A stretch of DNA of 64,000 nt, taken from positions 124,001 to 188,000 of the forward strand of contig NZ_QEVW01000025.1 in NCBI RefSeq assembly GCF_003287275.1, given 5' to 3'. The stretch comes from Paenibacillus taichungensis. Its GTDB lineage: Bacteria > Bacillota > Bacilli > Paenibacillales > Paenibacillaceae. The notes beneath the pieces were generated by a model that saw nothing but the letters and a program-made list of their open reading frames with translations, had not been told where the DNA came from and searched no databases. This document shows, piece after piece, positions 8,331-18,053 of the stretch; position 1 is the first letter of the stretch, and each line of letters starts with the position of its first letter. Position numbers and translations under genes: made by a program.

Positions 8331-9557
8331 TCACGCCGTCACCACAGATTTAGCCCTATTGCCGGCTTCCATTCGTTGCCTGAAAGCCACAACAAGAATC
8401 ATGGCTGCAACAGATAGCAGCGTACAGATTGTAAACATGGTGGAATACGAGCTTATTTGTACAATTAGTCCCATCGCAAGTCCACCCAGAGAGAAGCCCA
8501 GATCATACGAGGACATGAAAATACCCATCAGTACATATCGAGAATCGGCAGGCAACACAAATGATAAATAAGTGATTAATGTCGGGTACAACAATGCCAC
8601 GGCGAACCCACTGAACACCGCAGACAGGTATACTAACGGACCGATCGTCTCCGACAGAGCGAGCAGTTGGGTTCCCAGTGCCGAACATAACAGCAGCCCG
8701 GCCATCAGCCACGTATTCCAGCTGCCGTCGGAAGGGATTTTTTTACGCAGAATGAATCTGCACAAGATGACGACCAGTCCCTGGATAGTTAAAAATACAC
8801 CCGCACTCGCCTTCCCAGTCGATACCATATACAACGGAAGAAAGGTCGCCGTGGCCCCAAATACACATGAAGCAAACAGCATCACTACGCTGCTGATCAA
8901 CAGTGGTGTGCTGCGCCAGATGCCGCCGAATGACCGCACCATATCGCCGAGCGTATACGATTTATTCTGTACTGTGCTTCGGGGCAAGTCCACGCTATAG
9001 CCGATCAGGAGCGGAAGAGCCGCCAAACCGATCAGTAGCAAAGTAAACCAGATATCGCTGGCAATTTCCCAGATCTGGATGGCGAGTATGGGAATGACCA
9101 GAGAGGGGACCATCGTAAAAAGGGTATACATGGACAATCCCTGAGCCCGGTCCTTGTCCTCCAGCTTTTCCACAATACCAGCCTGCATCGTCATGGAAAA
9201 GAACGCCGTGGCTACACCTTGCAAAGCCCGCAGCCACAAATACGTTTCCACACCCAACACAACAAAAAACAGCAATGTTGCGGCATGCAAAATCAACAGC
9301 CACTTCATGACAAGAAGCGGACCGTAACGCCCCAGAAGCTGCGCTGCAAAAGGCCTTAAAAGCATACACGTAAACATGTACGCCCCCATCATCAGACCAA
9401 TCTCGGCCTGATTCAATCCTGCTGCTTCACTCCGCAAAGGCAGTATAATCGTCAACGCCGAATTCGCGGCAAAAAATAAAAAGGCCAACAGATAAAACCG
9501 GATAAATGAAAAGGATACCGGGTTTAATTTGCCGTTCGCCGTTACAGAAGACCTCAA
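8331..9557 (-). CDS. MFS exporter, second CntE-like paralogue of the zincophore operon
   Basis: The 408-residue protein has about 12 predicted membrane segments and the MFS pattern GLMMGAYMFTCMLLRPFAAQLLGRYGP between segments 2 and 3. It is clearly paralogous to the exporter just upstream, which has GLIMGAYMFTTMFFRPWAGR in the same place and the shared RKKIPSDGxW segment. CntE-type MFS proteins export the opine metallophore. The reading begins with TTG at 9557 after GGGGAT. It lies 26 bp after the first exporter and ends the operon. The two copies may handle apo-metallophore and another product, or be redundant. Confidence 0.85.
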   Translation of the reverse strand: MRSSVTANGKLNPVSFSFIRFYLLAFLFFAANSALTIILPLRSEAAGLNQAEIGLMMGAYMFTCMLLRPFAAQLLGRYGPLLVMKWLLILHAATLLFFVVLGVETYLWLRALQGVATAFFSMTMQAGIVEKLEDKDRAQGLSMYTLFTMVPSLVIPILAIQIWEIASDIWFTLLLIGLAALPLLIGYSVDLPRSTVQNKSYTLGDMVRSFGGIWRSTPLLISSVVMLFASCVFGATATFLPLYMVSTGKASAGVFLTIQGLVVILCRFILRKKIPSDGSWNTWLMAGLLLCSALGTQLLALSETIGPLVYLSAVFSGFAVALLYPTLITYLSFVLPADSRYVLMGIFMSSYDLGFSLGGLAMGLIVQISSYSTMFTICTLLSVAAMILVVAFRQRMEAGNRAKSVVTA

Positions 9558-9583
9558 ACCGTTATCCCCACTTTCTTCTGGTG

Positions 9584-10780
9584 TTAACGCACAGACATAT
9601 CTGTGACTGGTTTCCTTCGTTCATAGGCAAAAGCAATCATGACCGCCCCCAGGATAGCACAAATCATATACATAAACGAATAGGAGGATAGATCAGCGAG
9701 CGGTCCCATCAACACACCGCCCAGAGATACACCCAGATCTGCTGTTGCAATAAATAAACCGATTAACACATTTCGATTCAACTGCGGCAGCACAAAAGAT
9801 AAATAGGTGGTTAACGTCGGATAGAGAATGGATTGAGCGATACCCATCAAGATGGCCCCCACATACAAAAGGACAGCACCTCCTGTGATTGCCCAGCTTA
9901 CACATAGTGCGGCTAATGCCAATAGCAGCATCGTTCCCATAATAAAAGGTGCATGCCACCTGCCATCGGAGGGGATTTTTTTGCGTAACCATATCCGGGC
10001 GAGCACAACGGTTCCTGCCTGAAGCATCAGATAGACACCCGCATTGCCGCTTGGCAATTGACTGGCATACAGCGGAATAAAGGTCGTGATGGAACCGAAC
10101 ACAACGGAAGCACTTAGCATCAGTACACTGCATTTAAACAAAAACGGATTTTGCACCAACTGACGAAAGGATTGAAACATGCTTACAGTCTGCTCTGATG
10201 AATTTTCAGCACGATGCTGCTCATTGCTCTTGTCCATCCTGGCGGTATACCCGAAGACGCCTGTACAGATAGCAATACCGACGAGCACAACCGTAAAATA
10301 ATCCATGCCGCCTGTCTGCCAGATCCCTAGCGCCAAGACAGGTCCCACAATGCCGGGGATATAACTAAACAACGAATAATAAGATATGCCCTGGGAACGG
10401 TCTTTCTCCGGCAGGGCATCAATAATGCCAATCTGCAGCGCCATGGAAAAAAAAGCCGTTGATACCCCCTGTAAAATACGAGCGACCAAATAACCTCCAA
10501 GCCCTGTAAACGTGTATAGAATAAGGGCAAAACCATTGATAATTAGAATAAAACGAAGAACTTTGATCGGCCCGCGCTTTTGAATAATGCGTCCTGCCCA
10601 TGGCCTGAAAAACATGGTTGTGAACATATAGGCACCCATAATCAGCCCAATGGTTGTACTGCTCGCCCCCAAAGATTCACCCTGTAAAGGAATAATGACA
10701 TTAAGAATTGCATTTGCACTAAAATACAGAAGAACCAAGATGTACAAACGCAGAAACGGCCATGACATCGCTCCACTCAT
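9584..10780 (-). CDS. cntE: MFS exporter CntE-like (opine metallophore export)
   Basis: This 398-residue, about 12-segment MFS protein contains GLIMGAYMFTTMFFRPWAGRIIQKRGP and the intracellular RKKIPSDGRW loop. Its position directly after the CntF-like ATPase, with start and stop overlapping in ATGA (10777-10780), copies the Staphylococcus order cntK-L-M-A-B-C-D-F-E. In that system CntE exports staphylopine. Substrate assignment here is by operon context; sequence alone shows only an MFS transporter of the multidrug-efflux type. Confidence 0.82.
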   Translation of the reverse strand: MSGAMSWPFLRLYILVLLYFSANAILNVIIPLQGESLGASSTTIGLIMGAYMFTTMFFRPWAGRIIQKRGPIKVLRFILIINGFALILYTFTGLGGYLVARILQGVSTAFFSMALQIGIIDALPEKDRSQGISYYSLFSYIPGIVGPVLALGIWQTGGMDYFTVVLVGIAICTGVFGYTARMDKSNEQHRAENSSEQTVSMFQSFRQLVQNPFLFKCSVLMLSASVVFGSITTFIPLYASQLPSGNAGVYLMLQAGTVVLARIWLRKKIPSDGRWHAPFIMGTMLLLALAALCVSWAITGGAVLLYVGAILMGIAQSILYPTLTTYLSFVLPQLNRNVLIGLFIATADLGVSLGGVLMGPLADLSSYSFMYMICAILGAVMIAFAYERRKPVTDMSVR

Positions 10781-11541
10781 CCCTGATCCTCCCCCTGAAA
10801 CGTAATTAAATAGGTTAATAATCTCCTGGCATAATCGGACTGAACATCCTTCAGCTGCTCAATAGGCACCATTTCCTCAATCTGACCGTCCCTGAAAATA
10901 ATAACTCTGTCACAAATATAGGCTGCCGCCTGAATATCATGCGTAATGAACACATAGCTCATCTGATAGAATTGCTTTAATTGTTTTAACAATCGCAGCA
11001 CCTGAATCTGCACAGACACGTCCAGAGAACTGATAGCTTCATCAAATACAATGCATTGGGGTTCAGTAGATATGGCTCTCGCAATACATACTCTCTGAGC
11101 CTCTCCACCGGATAGTTCATGCGGATATTTGAGCCTGTAGGACGAATCTAATCCCACTTGATGCAATAACGTATCCACCTTGATTTGCATATCGGCTTCC
11201 ACTTTTTTATGAGCCTTCAAAGGCTCCATAATGGCTTCCTCCACCGTGAGAAATGGATTAATGGAGGACGTGTAATTTTGAAATACTGCACTGATGCTGC
11301 CCCTTCTCACGCGGCGATCATTCACATTTTTTCCCTCGAATAAAATACGCCCGCGATCAGGTTTTTCAATGCCCAGGATGAGACGTCCCAATGTCGACTT
11401 GCCACTTCCACTTTCACCGATGATGCCGAGACATTCGCCATGCTGACATTCAAATGCAACTCTTTTCAACACCTGCTGCCTTTGTTTGGAGAACAATCCG
11501 CCTTGTTTATAGGACTTTTCTATCCCATCCACCTTGAGCAT
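10777..11541 (-). CDS. cntF: ABC transporter ATPase CntF-like (metal-opine import)
   Basis: The 254-residue nucleotide-binding subunit has Walker A GESGSGKST (residues 42-50), signature LSGGEAQR (142-149), Walker B CIVFDE (162-167) and a THD switch. It belongs to the Opp/Dpp/Nik family of paired ATPases. It overlaps the preceding CntD-like gene by 35 bp and the next exporter by 4 bp. A GGGAGGGG ribosome binding site precedes the ATG at 11541. With CntD it should power uptake of the metal-loaded opine through CntBC. Confidence 0.88.
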   Translation of the reverse strand: MLKVDGIEKSYKQGGLFSKQRQQVLKRVAFECQHGECLGIIGESGSGKSTLGRLILGIEKPDRGRILFEGKNVNDRRVRRGSISAVFQNYTSSINPFLTVEEAIMEPLKAHKKVEADMQIKVDTLLHQVGLDSSYRLKYPHELSGGEAQRVCIARAISTEPQCIVFDEAISSLDVSVQIQVLRLLKQLKQFYQMSYVFITHDIQAAAYICDRVIIFRDGQIEEMVPIEQLKDVQSDYARRLLTYLITFQGEDQG

Positions 11542-12352
11542 CTGTATCCCCTCCCTGCATCAATTTCCTGAAATGATTGCTCAGCTCCAACCGGGTGGAA
11601 ATCAAATATTGAGTATAGGCATGCTTCGGCTTCTTAAAAACAGAACGAATAGGCCCACTTTCGACAATGGCACCGTCTTTCATGACCATCACTTCATCTG
11701 CAATCTTCTGGACCACACCGAGGTCATGGGATATAAAAAGCATGGAACACCCCATCCGTTCGCGTAATTGAATCAATTGTTCAACCACCTCATATTGAGA
11801 GATCGTATCCAGCGCTGTTGTGGGTTCATCCGCAATGATCAAATCCGGCTCCACTACGAGTGCCAATGCAATCATGATTCGCTGCAACATGCCACCGGAT
11901 AGCTGATGTGGATATTGATTCAGAATTTCCTGCGGATTATTTAACATGACACTTTCCATGGCGCTTATGATCTTCCGTTCGCTCTCTTTGTTATTCCAGT
12001 CGAAATGCGTCTGTAGCGTCTCCCGCATATGGACACCGATTACACAAGAAGGATCAAATGCACTCATTCCATTTTGCAAAATCATGCACAGGTTTTTGCC
12101 TCTTCTTCGTCTCATCTCTTGTTCAGAAAGCTGGCTCATGTCCTCGCCTTTGAAGAGAATCGTTCCGGATTGGCGAATCCAGGGTTTATTCAAACGCATA
12201 ATGGACCTGCATGTGACGGACTTGCCACTTCCGCTTTCTCCGACAATGGCCAGACAGCTTCCTTGTTTGACCTGAAATGAACTGTTATGAATAATGACCT
12301 TGTCCGTATTGGCATCCCAAATCCTCAAATTTTCAACCTCTACTATATTCAT
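11507..12352 (-). CDS. cntD: ABC transporter ATPase CntD-like (metal-opine import)
   Basis: The 281-residue ATPase has Walker A GESGSGKS (38-45), signature LSGGMLQR, Walker B LIIADEPTTALD and an SHDLG switch. It is of the OppD/NikD type, with the C-terminal extension usual in that group. It overlaps the upstream permease gene by 20 bp and the downstream ATPase gene by 35 bp, showing tight coupling. It should form the ATPase heterodimer with CntF. Confidence 0.88.
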   Translation of the reverse strand: MNIVEVENLRIWDANTDKVIIHNSSFQVKQGSCLAIVGESGSGKSVTCRSIMRLNKPWIRQSGTILFKGEDMSQLSEQEMRRRRGKNLCMILQNGMSAFDPSCVIGVHMRETLQTHFDWNNKESERKIISAMESVMLNNPQEILNQYPHQLSGGMLQRIMIALALVVEPDLIIADEPTTALDTISQYEVVEQLIQLRERMGCSMLFISHDLGVVQKIADEVMVMKDGAIVESGPIRSVFKKPKHAYTQYLISTRLELSNHFRKLMQGGDTDAQGGWDRKVL

Positions 12353-13220
12353 AAACGGCTTTTCCCACCTCTTTTTTATAAAGCCTGCCTTGGGAAGTCA
12401 TTAATTTGGGGTCCAAAGCAACCTGAAGCGCATCCGATAAAAAATTAAAGGCCGATACGACAATCACAATGGCTAGTCCAGGTGCCAGCATTAACTCCGG
12501 CCTCGAGAACATGACTTCCCTTGTCTCATTCAACATCATCCCCCATTCGGCATGAGGGGCCTGGATTCCCAAACCCAGAAAGGAGAGCCCCGAGATCTGC
12601 AGCATCATCGAACACATGGAACCACTGGCAATCACCGCAATATCGGCAAATGTAACCGGAACAATATGCCTGGTTATAATTCTAAAGCTGCCGATGCCAG
12701 AGGCTTTGGCAAATTTCACATACTCCATCTCGGAGAACTGCATTACGGATGTTCGAATGACGCGGGCAAACCAAGCCCATTTCATGACCACAAACGCAAT
12801 CAGGATATGTTCAAGTCCCGCACCCAAAATGCCGACCACCGCCAGGGTCATGACGTATCCCGGGAAAGAAAGCATCACATCACAAAGTCTCATGATCCAG
12901 GCATCTGTCTTCCCCTTAAAGTACCCTGCGATAAATCCGACGACAGCTCCGACCAGAACAGATATCAGTAAGGCAACCAACACCCATAGCACGCTGGGAC
13001 GAATTCCATAAATGAGTCTGGATAACACACATCTGCCCAAATGATCATTTCCTAACCAATAACTCCAGGAGGAGGTACCATATCGAAGCTTCATATTCAC
13101 TTCCTCCGGGTTATGGGGGACACACAACGGGGCAAATATACCCATAGCAACAATGATCACAATAACAGCAAGCGATGTCATCGCAAGTTTGTCTTTACTC
13201 AAATTTCTCAATAATCGCAT
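12333..13220 (-). CDS. cntC: ABC permease CntC-like (DppC/NikC family)
   Basis: The 295-residue permease has an N-terminal segment (LAMTSLAVIVIIVAMGIFAP), the DppC-type LGNDHLGRCVLSRLIYG motif and about six membrane spans. The ATPase-coupling EAA-like loop is near KFAKASGIGSFRIITRHIVP. It overlaps the CntB gene by one base and the CntD gene by 20. Together with CntB it forms the import channel for the metal-opine complex, by analogy with Staphylococcus Cnt. Confidence 0.88.
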   Translation of the reverse strand: MRLLRNLSKDKLAMTSLAVIVIIVAMGIFAPLCVPHNPEEVNMKLRYGTSSWSYWLGNDHLGRCVLSRLIYGIRPSVLWVLVALLISVLVGAVVGFIAGYFKGKTDAWIMRLCDVMLSFPGYVMTLAVVGILGAGLEHILIAFVVMKWAWFARVIRTSVMQFSEMEYVKFAKASGIGSFRIITRHIVPVTFADIAVIASGSMCSMMLQISGLSFLGLGIQAPHAEWGMMLNETREVMFSRPELMLAPGLAIVIVVSAFNFLSDALQVALDPKLMTSQGRLYKKEVGKAVYEYSRG

Positions 13221-14158
13221 TAGAGATCCTTTCTTAATCGGGGATTCATCGCCGCATTGATCACGTCAGAAATCGTATTAAACAGCACAAAGGTTACGGC
13301 CAAAATAAGAACATACGCCTGAATGATCGGGAAATCCCGATTGAGAATGGAACGCACGCTTAATCTTCCGAGTCCCGGCCAGGCAAACACATTTTCAATC
13401 ACGACGGTACTGCCGAGCACGATGGGAATCGCCATGCAAAATATGGATACCGCCACTTGCAGAGAATTACGCAAAATATGCAGAGTTACCTTCCCTTCAC
13501 TTAAGCCGCTCGCCCTTCCATAGAGCACGTAATCCTCATTCATGTTGCTTAACATGGAACTCCGGACCGTCCTAAAATAAATGCCTGTATAACTCACCGT
13601 GATCACAATCACTGGCAGAATATAACTCTTCAACGAATCCATTCCGCTCGTAGGCAGTAAGTCCAGCTTGACGGACAAGTACCAGATCAGGATGGCTGCG
13701 AGCCAGTAGGATGGCATAGCTGTCAGGATAAACGATAGGCCTCTGACTGATTTATCGACGACTTTCCCTTCTCTCATGGCACAGATCACACCCAGAAGAA
13801 TGGAGAATCCAATAATGAACACTGATGATACCAGCGTTAATTTTAAAGTATTCAGGAAGGCAGGGCCCACCAGAGACCACACCGGTTCACCGGATACATA
13901 CGAGCTGCCAAAATCAAATTGCATACAGGCAATTAACCAATTCACATACTGAATGACGAAAGGTTTATCGAACCCTAATGCCTCATTCGTTTGGGCGATT
14001 AATTCATCCGTAATCTGAGGAACCTCCTGTGCCTGTAATACAACTACGGCGGGGTCCAGAGGCGAAAGGTTAATAAGTACAAATGTGATCAATGAAATGA
14101 CGAACAGCAAGGGTATGGCGAGCAATATCCGTTTGACTATATAACTTCCCATATCCAT
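13220..14158 (-). CDS. cntB: ABC permease CntB-like (DppB/NikB family)
   Basis: The 312-residue permease begins MDMGSYIVKRILLAIPLLFVIS, a typical DppB/NikB first membrane span. It carries the family segment NEALGFDKPFVIQYVNWL before span 2 and the coupling loop YGRASGLSEGKVTLHILRNSL. Two starts are possible: ATG 14158 directly abuts GCGGGG, and ATG 14152 is better spaced. It lies 7 bp after the binding-protein gene. Confidence 0.88.
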   Translation of the reverse strand: MDMGSYIVKRILLAIPLLFVISLITFVLINLSPLDPAVVVLQAQEVPQITDELIAQTNEALGFDKPFVIQYVNWLIACMQFDFGSSYVSGEPVWSLVGPAFLNTLKLTLVSSVFIIGFSILLGVICAMREGKVVDKSVRGLSFILTAMPSYWLAAILIWYLSVKLDLLPTSGMDSLKSYILPVIVITVSYTGIYFRTVRSSMLSNMNEDYVLYGRASGLSEGKVTLHILRNSLQVAVSIFCMAIPIVLGSTVVIENVFAWPGLGRLSVRSILNRDFPIIQAYVLILAVTFVLFNTISDVINAAMNPRLRKDL

Positions 14159-14165
14159 CCCCGCT

Positions 14166-15782
14166 CTATTTAAATTTCATTTGCTCAAATGGCAATTCAT
14201 ATTGAGTCTGTTTAAATGAGATTCCGTCCAGATTTTGGGGAGCCACGACAGTAACCCGCCCATTGGTGATCGGAATAAACACTGCTTCATCATGGACCAT
14301 TTTCATAATGTCAGCGTACAAGGATTGACGGGATTTCTCGTCTGTGGACACCATGACTTCATCAATTTTCTTATATAGTTCATCCGCCTGGGCTATGCCG
14401 CTTGTTGTATGTTTATAGGCGGAATCCGAAGTAAACGCAGAGATGGTGCTCTGTGGATCGTACGCCAGTCCCCAGGTTTGATTAAATAGCAGATCATATT
14501 CCCCGGTTGCCCTTCTGTTCGCGATGGAAGTGGATTCCTCACCGACAATTTCCAGCTGAATTCCCAATCCTTTTAAAGCATGCTGGATCAATTCCGCCTG
14601 TGTTTTTTGCGAAGATGAATTGCTGTCATAATATAGTGTCAGAGCTAATGACTGACCATTCTTCATTCTCACTGCCTTACCGCTCGTTAATGTCCAACCT
14701 GCCTTTTCCAAAAGCTCTTTTGCAGCCTCGGGATTATACTCCCGCTTCTTCAATTCAACATGGGCATAGTTAACGTTCGACGAGAATAAGGTGTCTGCTG
14801 CGGTCTGAGTTCCGTTAAAAATGTCATTGCTGATCGTTTCCCGATCAATGGCAATCCATATCGCTTCACGAACAGCCGTTTCGTGGACAGGGTTATCCAC
14901 TTTGCTGCTATTGGCGACGATCATGTTTGTATTCATGGCTTCACTTCGGACCACTTGAAAATCGCCCGAGTCAGCCAATTGATTCATGGCTTCAACATCA
15001 ATGCTGTCAGCTCCCCGATCATCGGTGAATATAAAGTTGATCTCACCCTTCTGTAATGCCAGTAATGTCGTTTCCCCTGCCGGAAGAACCTTGGACGTGA
15101 TTTTTTTGATTTCGGGTGCGCCGCCCCAGTATGCTTCATTGGCTTCAAATGTCGCATTCTCATCGATTTTATGACCTGTCAGCTTATACGGCCCTGTGCC
15201 GTGATAGCCGCTTACCCCGTCCTTTGTGCCACCATTCGTAAAATCCTTGGGGGATATAAATACATACGGTCTGGTCATGGACAGCTCCACCAGAGCTGGA
15301 TAATAGGGATCGGAAAGCACCAGTTCAAATGTGTATTCATCCATGACTTTTGTACTTACGATTTTGGTGGACAGCTTAATCCAGGCATGTTTTTCGGCAT
15401 TCGCCTGAACCGCGTCGATATTTTGTTTGACCGCCTCGGCGTTAAACGGCTCGCCATCATGGAATTTCACATCCTGTCGCAAATGGAACGTATACGTTTT
15501 CCCGTCTTCGGCAATATCCCAGGATTCTGCCAGTAATGGCTTAATTCCATCGACCGTGTTTTCAACCAAGGATTCGTAAACCATCCCTTGTGCGGGCATG
15601 GAACCGGTGTATAAATGAGGATTCATATCATTAATATCCTTCGCGGATGCATAGATGAGTTCAGACTTGACCTCGCTATTCGCTGACTCCGTTGTTATCC
15701 CCCCATCTTGCCCACATCCTGCGAGCATGGTAATGACAGACAATAACAGCAACATTAAACTAACAGCACTACCCTTTTTCAC
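14166..15782 (-). CDS. cntA: Metal-opine substrate-binding lipoprotein CntA-like (SBP family 5)
   Basis: The 538-residue extracytoplasmic receptor has a lipoprotein signal with lipobox LAGC near residues 20-23. It has the SBP_5 landmarks MNPHLYTGSMPAQGMVYESL and YTFHLRQDVKFHDGEPFNAEAV. Members bind oligopeptides, nickel or metal-opine chelates; the neighbours cntKLM and cntBCDF point to the last. The start is GTG at 15782 with AGGAGGA about nine bases upstream. The 117-bp gap between cntM and cntA contains a weak ACTGCG/CGCAGT hairpin that could set relative expression. Confidence 0.88.
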   Translation of the reverse strand: MKKGSAVSLMLLLLSVITMLAGCGQDGGITTESANSEVKSELIYASAKDINDMNPHLYTGSMPAQGMVYESLVENTVDGIKPLLAESWDIAEDGKTYTFHLRQDVKFHDGEPFNAEAVKQNIDAVQANAEKHAWIKLSTKIVSTKVMDEYTFELVLSDPYYPALVELSMTRPYVFISPKDFTNGGTKDGVSGYHGTGPYKLTGHKIDENATFEANEAYWGGAPEIKKITSKVLPAGETTLLALQKGEINFIFTDDRGADSIDVEAMNQLADSGDFQVVRSEAMNTNMIVANSSKVDNPVHETAVREAIWIAIDRETISNDIFNGTQTAADTLFSSNVNYAHVELKKREYNPEAAKELLEKAGWTLTSGKAVRMKNGQSLALTLYYDSNSSSQKTQAELIQHALKGLGIQLEIVGEESTSIANRRATGEYDLLFNQTWGLAYDPQSTISAFTSDSAYKHTTSGIAQADELYKKIDEVMVSTDEKSRQSLYADIMKMVHDEAVFIPITNGRVTVVAPQNLDGISFKQTQYELPFEQMKFK

Positions 15783-15899
15783 AACATTTCCTCCTGTTAA
15801 TTAAAAAGATACAAACAAGTAAACCAATGACTTTACACTAGACTACTGCGCGATTAGAACAACCCTCCGCACGCAGTTATCTTCCAGAGTGAGATATAA

Positions 15900-17201
15900 T
15901 TAAACCTTGCTATTCGCCAGCCCTGTGCAGATCATCCGAATGTCTTCATGAAAGGTTTGAACGACAAAAGCATCGGATAGACTCTGATACGGGTGAGTGC
16001 GGGACACCTCTTGAATCTTCGCCTCATAGGCGGCAATAAACCTATCAATGGTTGGGCAGCTAACCTGCAAATGTCGCGCAATGCCCTGAATGATTTTGAT
16101 GCGGTAATAATCCTCCTTAGGCATTCTGGGAACGTCCAACGCTCCGTCCTGATTGACAAACACCTTCCTGAAGGGAACGGCCGAAAAATCAAAATATTTA
16201 CCCTCCGGGTTAGGCTCCGAAAAGGGATCAATTAATAACGAGGTGTATCGTATGTATAATAGGTACTCTTGATGAAGGTCCTGCAACTGATTAAAATTCT
16301 CGATATCCTGGCGCGATAAACTCTCCAATCGTACCGGATAGTTGTCATCCGTCATGAATTGAAGCAGGTTGACACCCTGCATACGGAGCCTATCCGTAAT
16401 TGTCCTAATCTCGTTCCACTGTGTCCGCATGTCCCGAATCAAATATTGGGTTACAGGCCCTTCGGGGTAGATTTTATATACATATTTCCGTATGTCTGAC
16501 GCTCCGAAGATGGCATCCAATGAAAAGTCATTCATGAACAGTGGCGGGTGTACATATAAAGAGATATTTCTCGTTTCCGCCTCGATTGGAGAAGACATAA
16601 CTTCCAGCGCAATGCCCAATTGCTCGAACATCCTGTACAGTCTGTCCACATACTCAGAAGGAGTTGAAGTAGAACCGATATAGACCTTTTTCTTGACACC
16701 TGTTGTAATGACATGGTTGGACGGTTGGTCAGTCATCCATCGGGTATCTCCCAAATAGGTAGAGAAGCTGACCACTTCCGTATCCGCATGCAGCTGCCTC
16801 ATATAATGGCTTACCAGCAGGTTGGAGCCAAAGGTTGGAGAAACCAAAATCATGCATTTCACTTGTTTGAGGAAGTCATTCTTCATTTGCTTTAATACTT
16901 CAATATAAGCATCCGTTGTCACAGCGAAAATGAGCGTATCCCATTCGCCTTCGATGGTCTCATATCCCTTAAACACCTGATCGACGAAGCATTCACCTGC
17001 CAACGGCCGATGCTTTTCATTTTGAATGCTTGCGCCAATGAATCCGTCACTTTGCCGAATTGCTTCAAAAAAAGATTCTGAGCGCACCGATTCTCTTCCC
17101 GCTATGCCCACGGTGCAATTGAATTGCTTTTTGAGCGATACTGCCAGCTGAATGGATGCAGGTCCTGTTCCGAGCAACAGCACTCGTTGAAATCCGCTCA
17201 T
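15900..17201 (-). CDS. cntM: Opine dehydrogenase CntM-like (staphylopine/bacillopaline synthase, DUF2338)
   Basis: This 433-residue protein has a Rossmann GTGPAS motif (residues 11-16) for NAD(P)H and conserved DUF2338 stretches SFSTYLGDTRW (145-155) and SLYVHPPLFMNDFSLDAIFG. CntM-type enzymes reductively condense the CntL product with an alpha-keto acid (pyruvate or 2-oxoglutarate) in the last step of metallophore synthesis. It lies 30 bp after cntL. Asp152 in the GDTRW motif falls near a position reported to govern keto-acid choice; this is suggestive only without an alignment. Confidence 0.93.
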   Translation of the reverse strand: MSGFQRVLLLGTGPASIQLAVSLKKQFNCTVGIAGRESVRSESFFEAIRQSDGFIGASIQNEKHRPLAGECFVDQVFKGYETIEGEWDTLIFAVTTDAYIEVLKQMKNDFLKQVKCMILVSPTFGSNLLVSHYMRQLHADTEVVSFSTYLGDTRWMTDQPSNHVITTGVKKKVYIGSTSTPSEYVDRLYRMFEQLGIALEVMSSPIEAETRNISLYVHPPLFMNDFSLDAIFGASDIRKYVYKIYPEGPVTQYLIRDMRTQWNEIRTITDRLRMQGVNLLQFMTDDNYPVRLESLSRQDIENFNQLQDLHQEYLLYIRYTSLLIDPFSEPNPEGKYFDFSAVPFRKVFVNQDGALDVPRMPKEDYYRIKIIQGIARHLQVSCPTIDRFIAAYEAKIQEVSRTHPYQSLSDAFVVQTFHEDIRMICTGLANSKV

Positions 17202-17231
17202 GTAGACCTCTCTTTCCCAAGCTCAAGCGAG

Positions 17232-18026
17232 CTATGCTTTTTGGTATAACGCAATATCGAACACATCATCCTGACGCAGAATATTGTCGACCATTTTCCA
17301 CTTGCTGTTGTCGGTCTCTCTCATCGGATAGTTGAACAACGACTTTAACTGGTTACCGTACCTCATCGCCACCACCACATCTGCATTCGTCAATGCATGC
17401 AATTGATCGAGCAGATCATACTTATTCGCAACCGTGGAACTGAAAATGATATGTGTTGCTTTTCTCGTAAAAGCAAGGTCCTGCACCAATGTTTGCTCCA
17501 AATGGATGTTCAAGCCCGCACCCAGCTTCTCCACAACTTGCTGCCCGAGTGTAATGGCTTCTGCATCAATATCGATGCCAACCACTTCTGCTCCCGTTCG
17601 CTTGGCGATAAACAAAGGCGTCATCGGAAATGACCCGGAGCCTACCAGCAGCACTTTGGAATCCGAGGTGACATGAAAGCTGCCAAACTCTTTTTCAATA
17701 CATTCTTCTATGTTTCTGAAATAATCCGCGATTTCCACATCTCCGTCTTGCAGCTTCAATGCCCGATATTTCTCCATGACCGCCACACACCGTGCAGATT
17801 TATCACGTAGATCACGAATAAGCTGGTGCATGCTGCCTGATTCCTCTTGATCGAGCTGTTCCCAGATTCGTTCATTTTGCTTGTCTGTTATAAACGTGGA
17901 ATAGTCATCAATTAAAGCCTCCAGCTCTGAGCTATGCTGAACCGTATGATCATATCTGCCTGCCAGCTCATCGAATTTCCCGAAAAATTCACTTAAGCAT
18001 GTTTGAAAATCAATTAATGTCTCCAT
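17232..18026 (-). CDS. cntL: Nicotianamine synthase-like aminobutyrate transferase CntL
   Basis: The 264-residue protein has an N-terminal helical region and an SAM-binding Rossmann core: VLLVGSGSFPMT (residues 125-136) followed by VVGIDID (148-154). This is the bacterial nicotianamine-synthase pattern. In staphylopine-type pathways CntL transfers the aminobutyrate moiety of SAM onto histidine. It lies between cntK (27 bp) and cntM (30 bp). Histidine use is inferred from the family and the neighbouring racemase. Confidence 0.93.
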   Translation of the reverse strand: METLIDFQTCLSEFFGKFDELAGRYDHTVQHSSELEALIDDYSTFITDKQNERIWEQLDQEESGSMHQLIRDLRDKSARCVAVMEKYRALKLQDGDVEIADYFRNIEECIEKEFGSFHVTSDSKVLLVGSGSFPMTPLFIAKRTGAEVVGIDIDAEAITLGQQVVEKLGAGLNIHLEQTLVQDLAFTRKATHIIFSSTVANKYDLLDQLHALTNADVVVAMRYGNQLKSLFNYPMRETDNSKWKMVDNILRQDDVFDIALYQKA

Positions 18027-18053
18027 TCCTTTTCCTCCTATATCTCGTCATGG

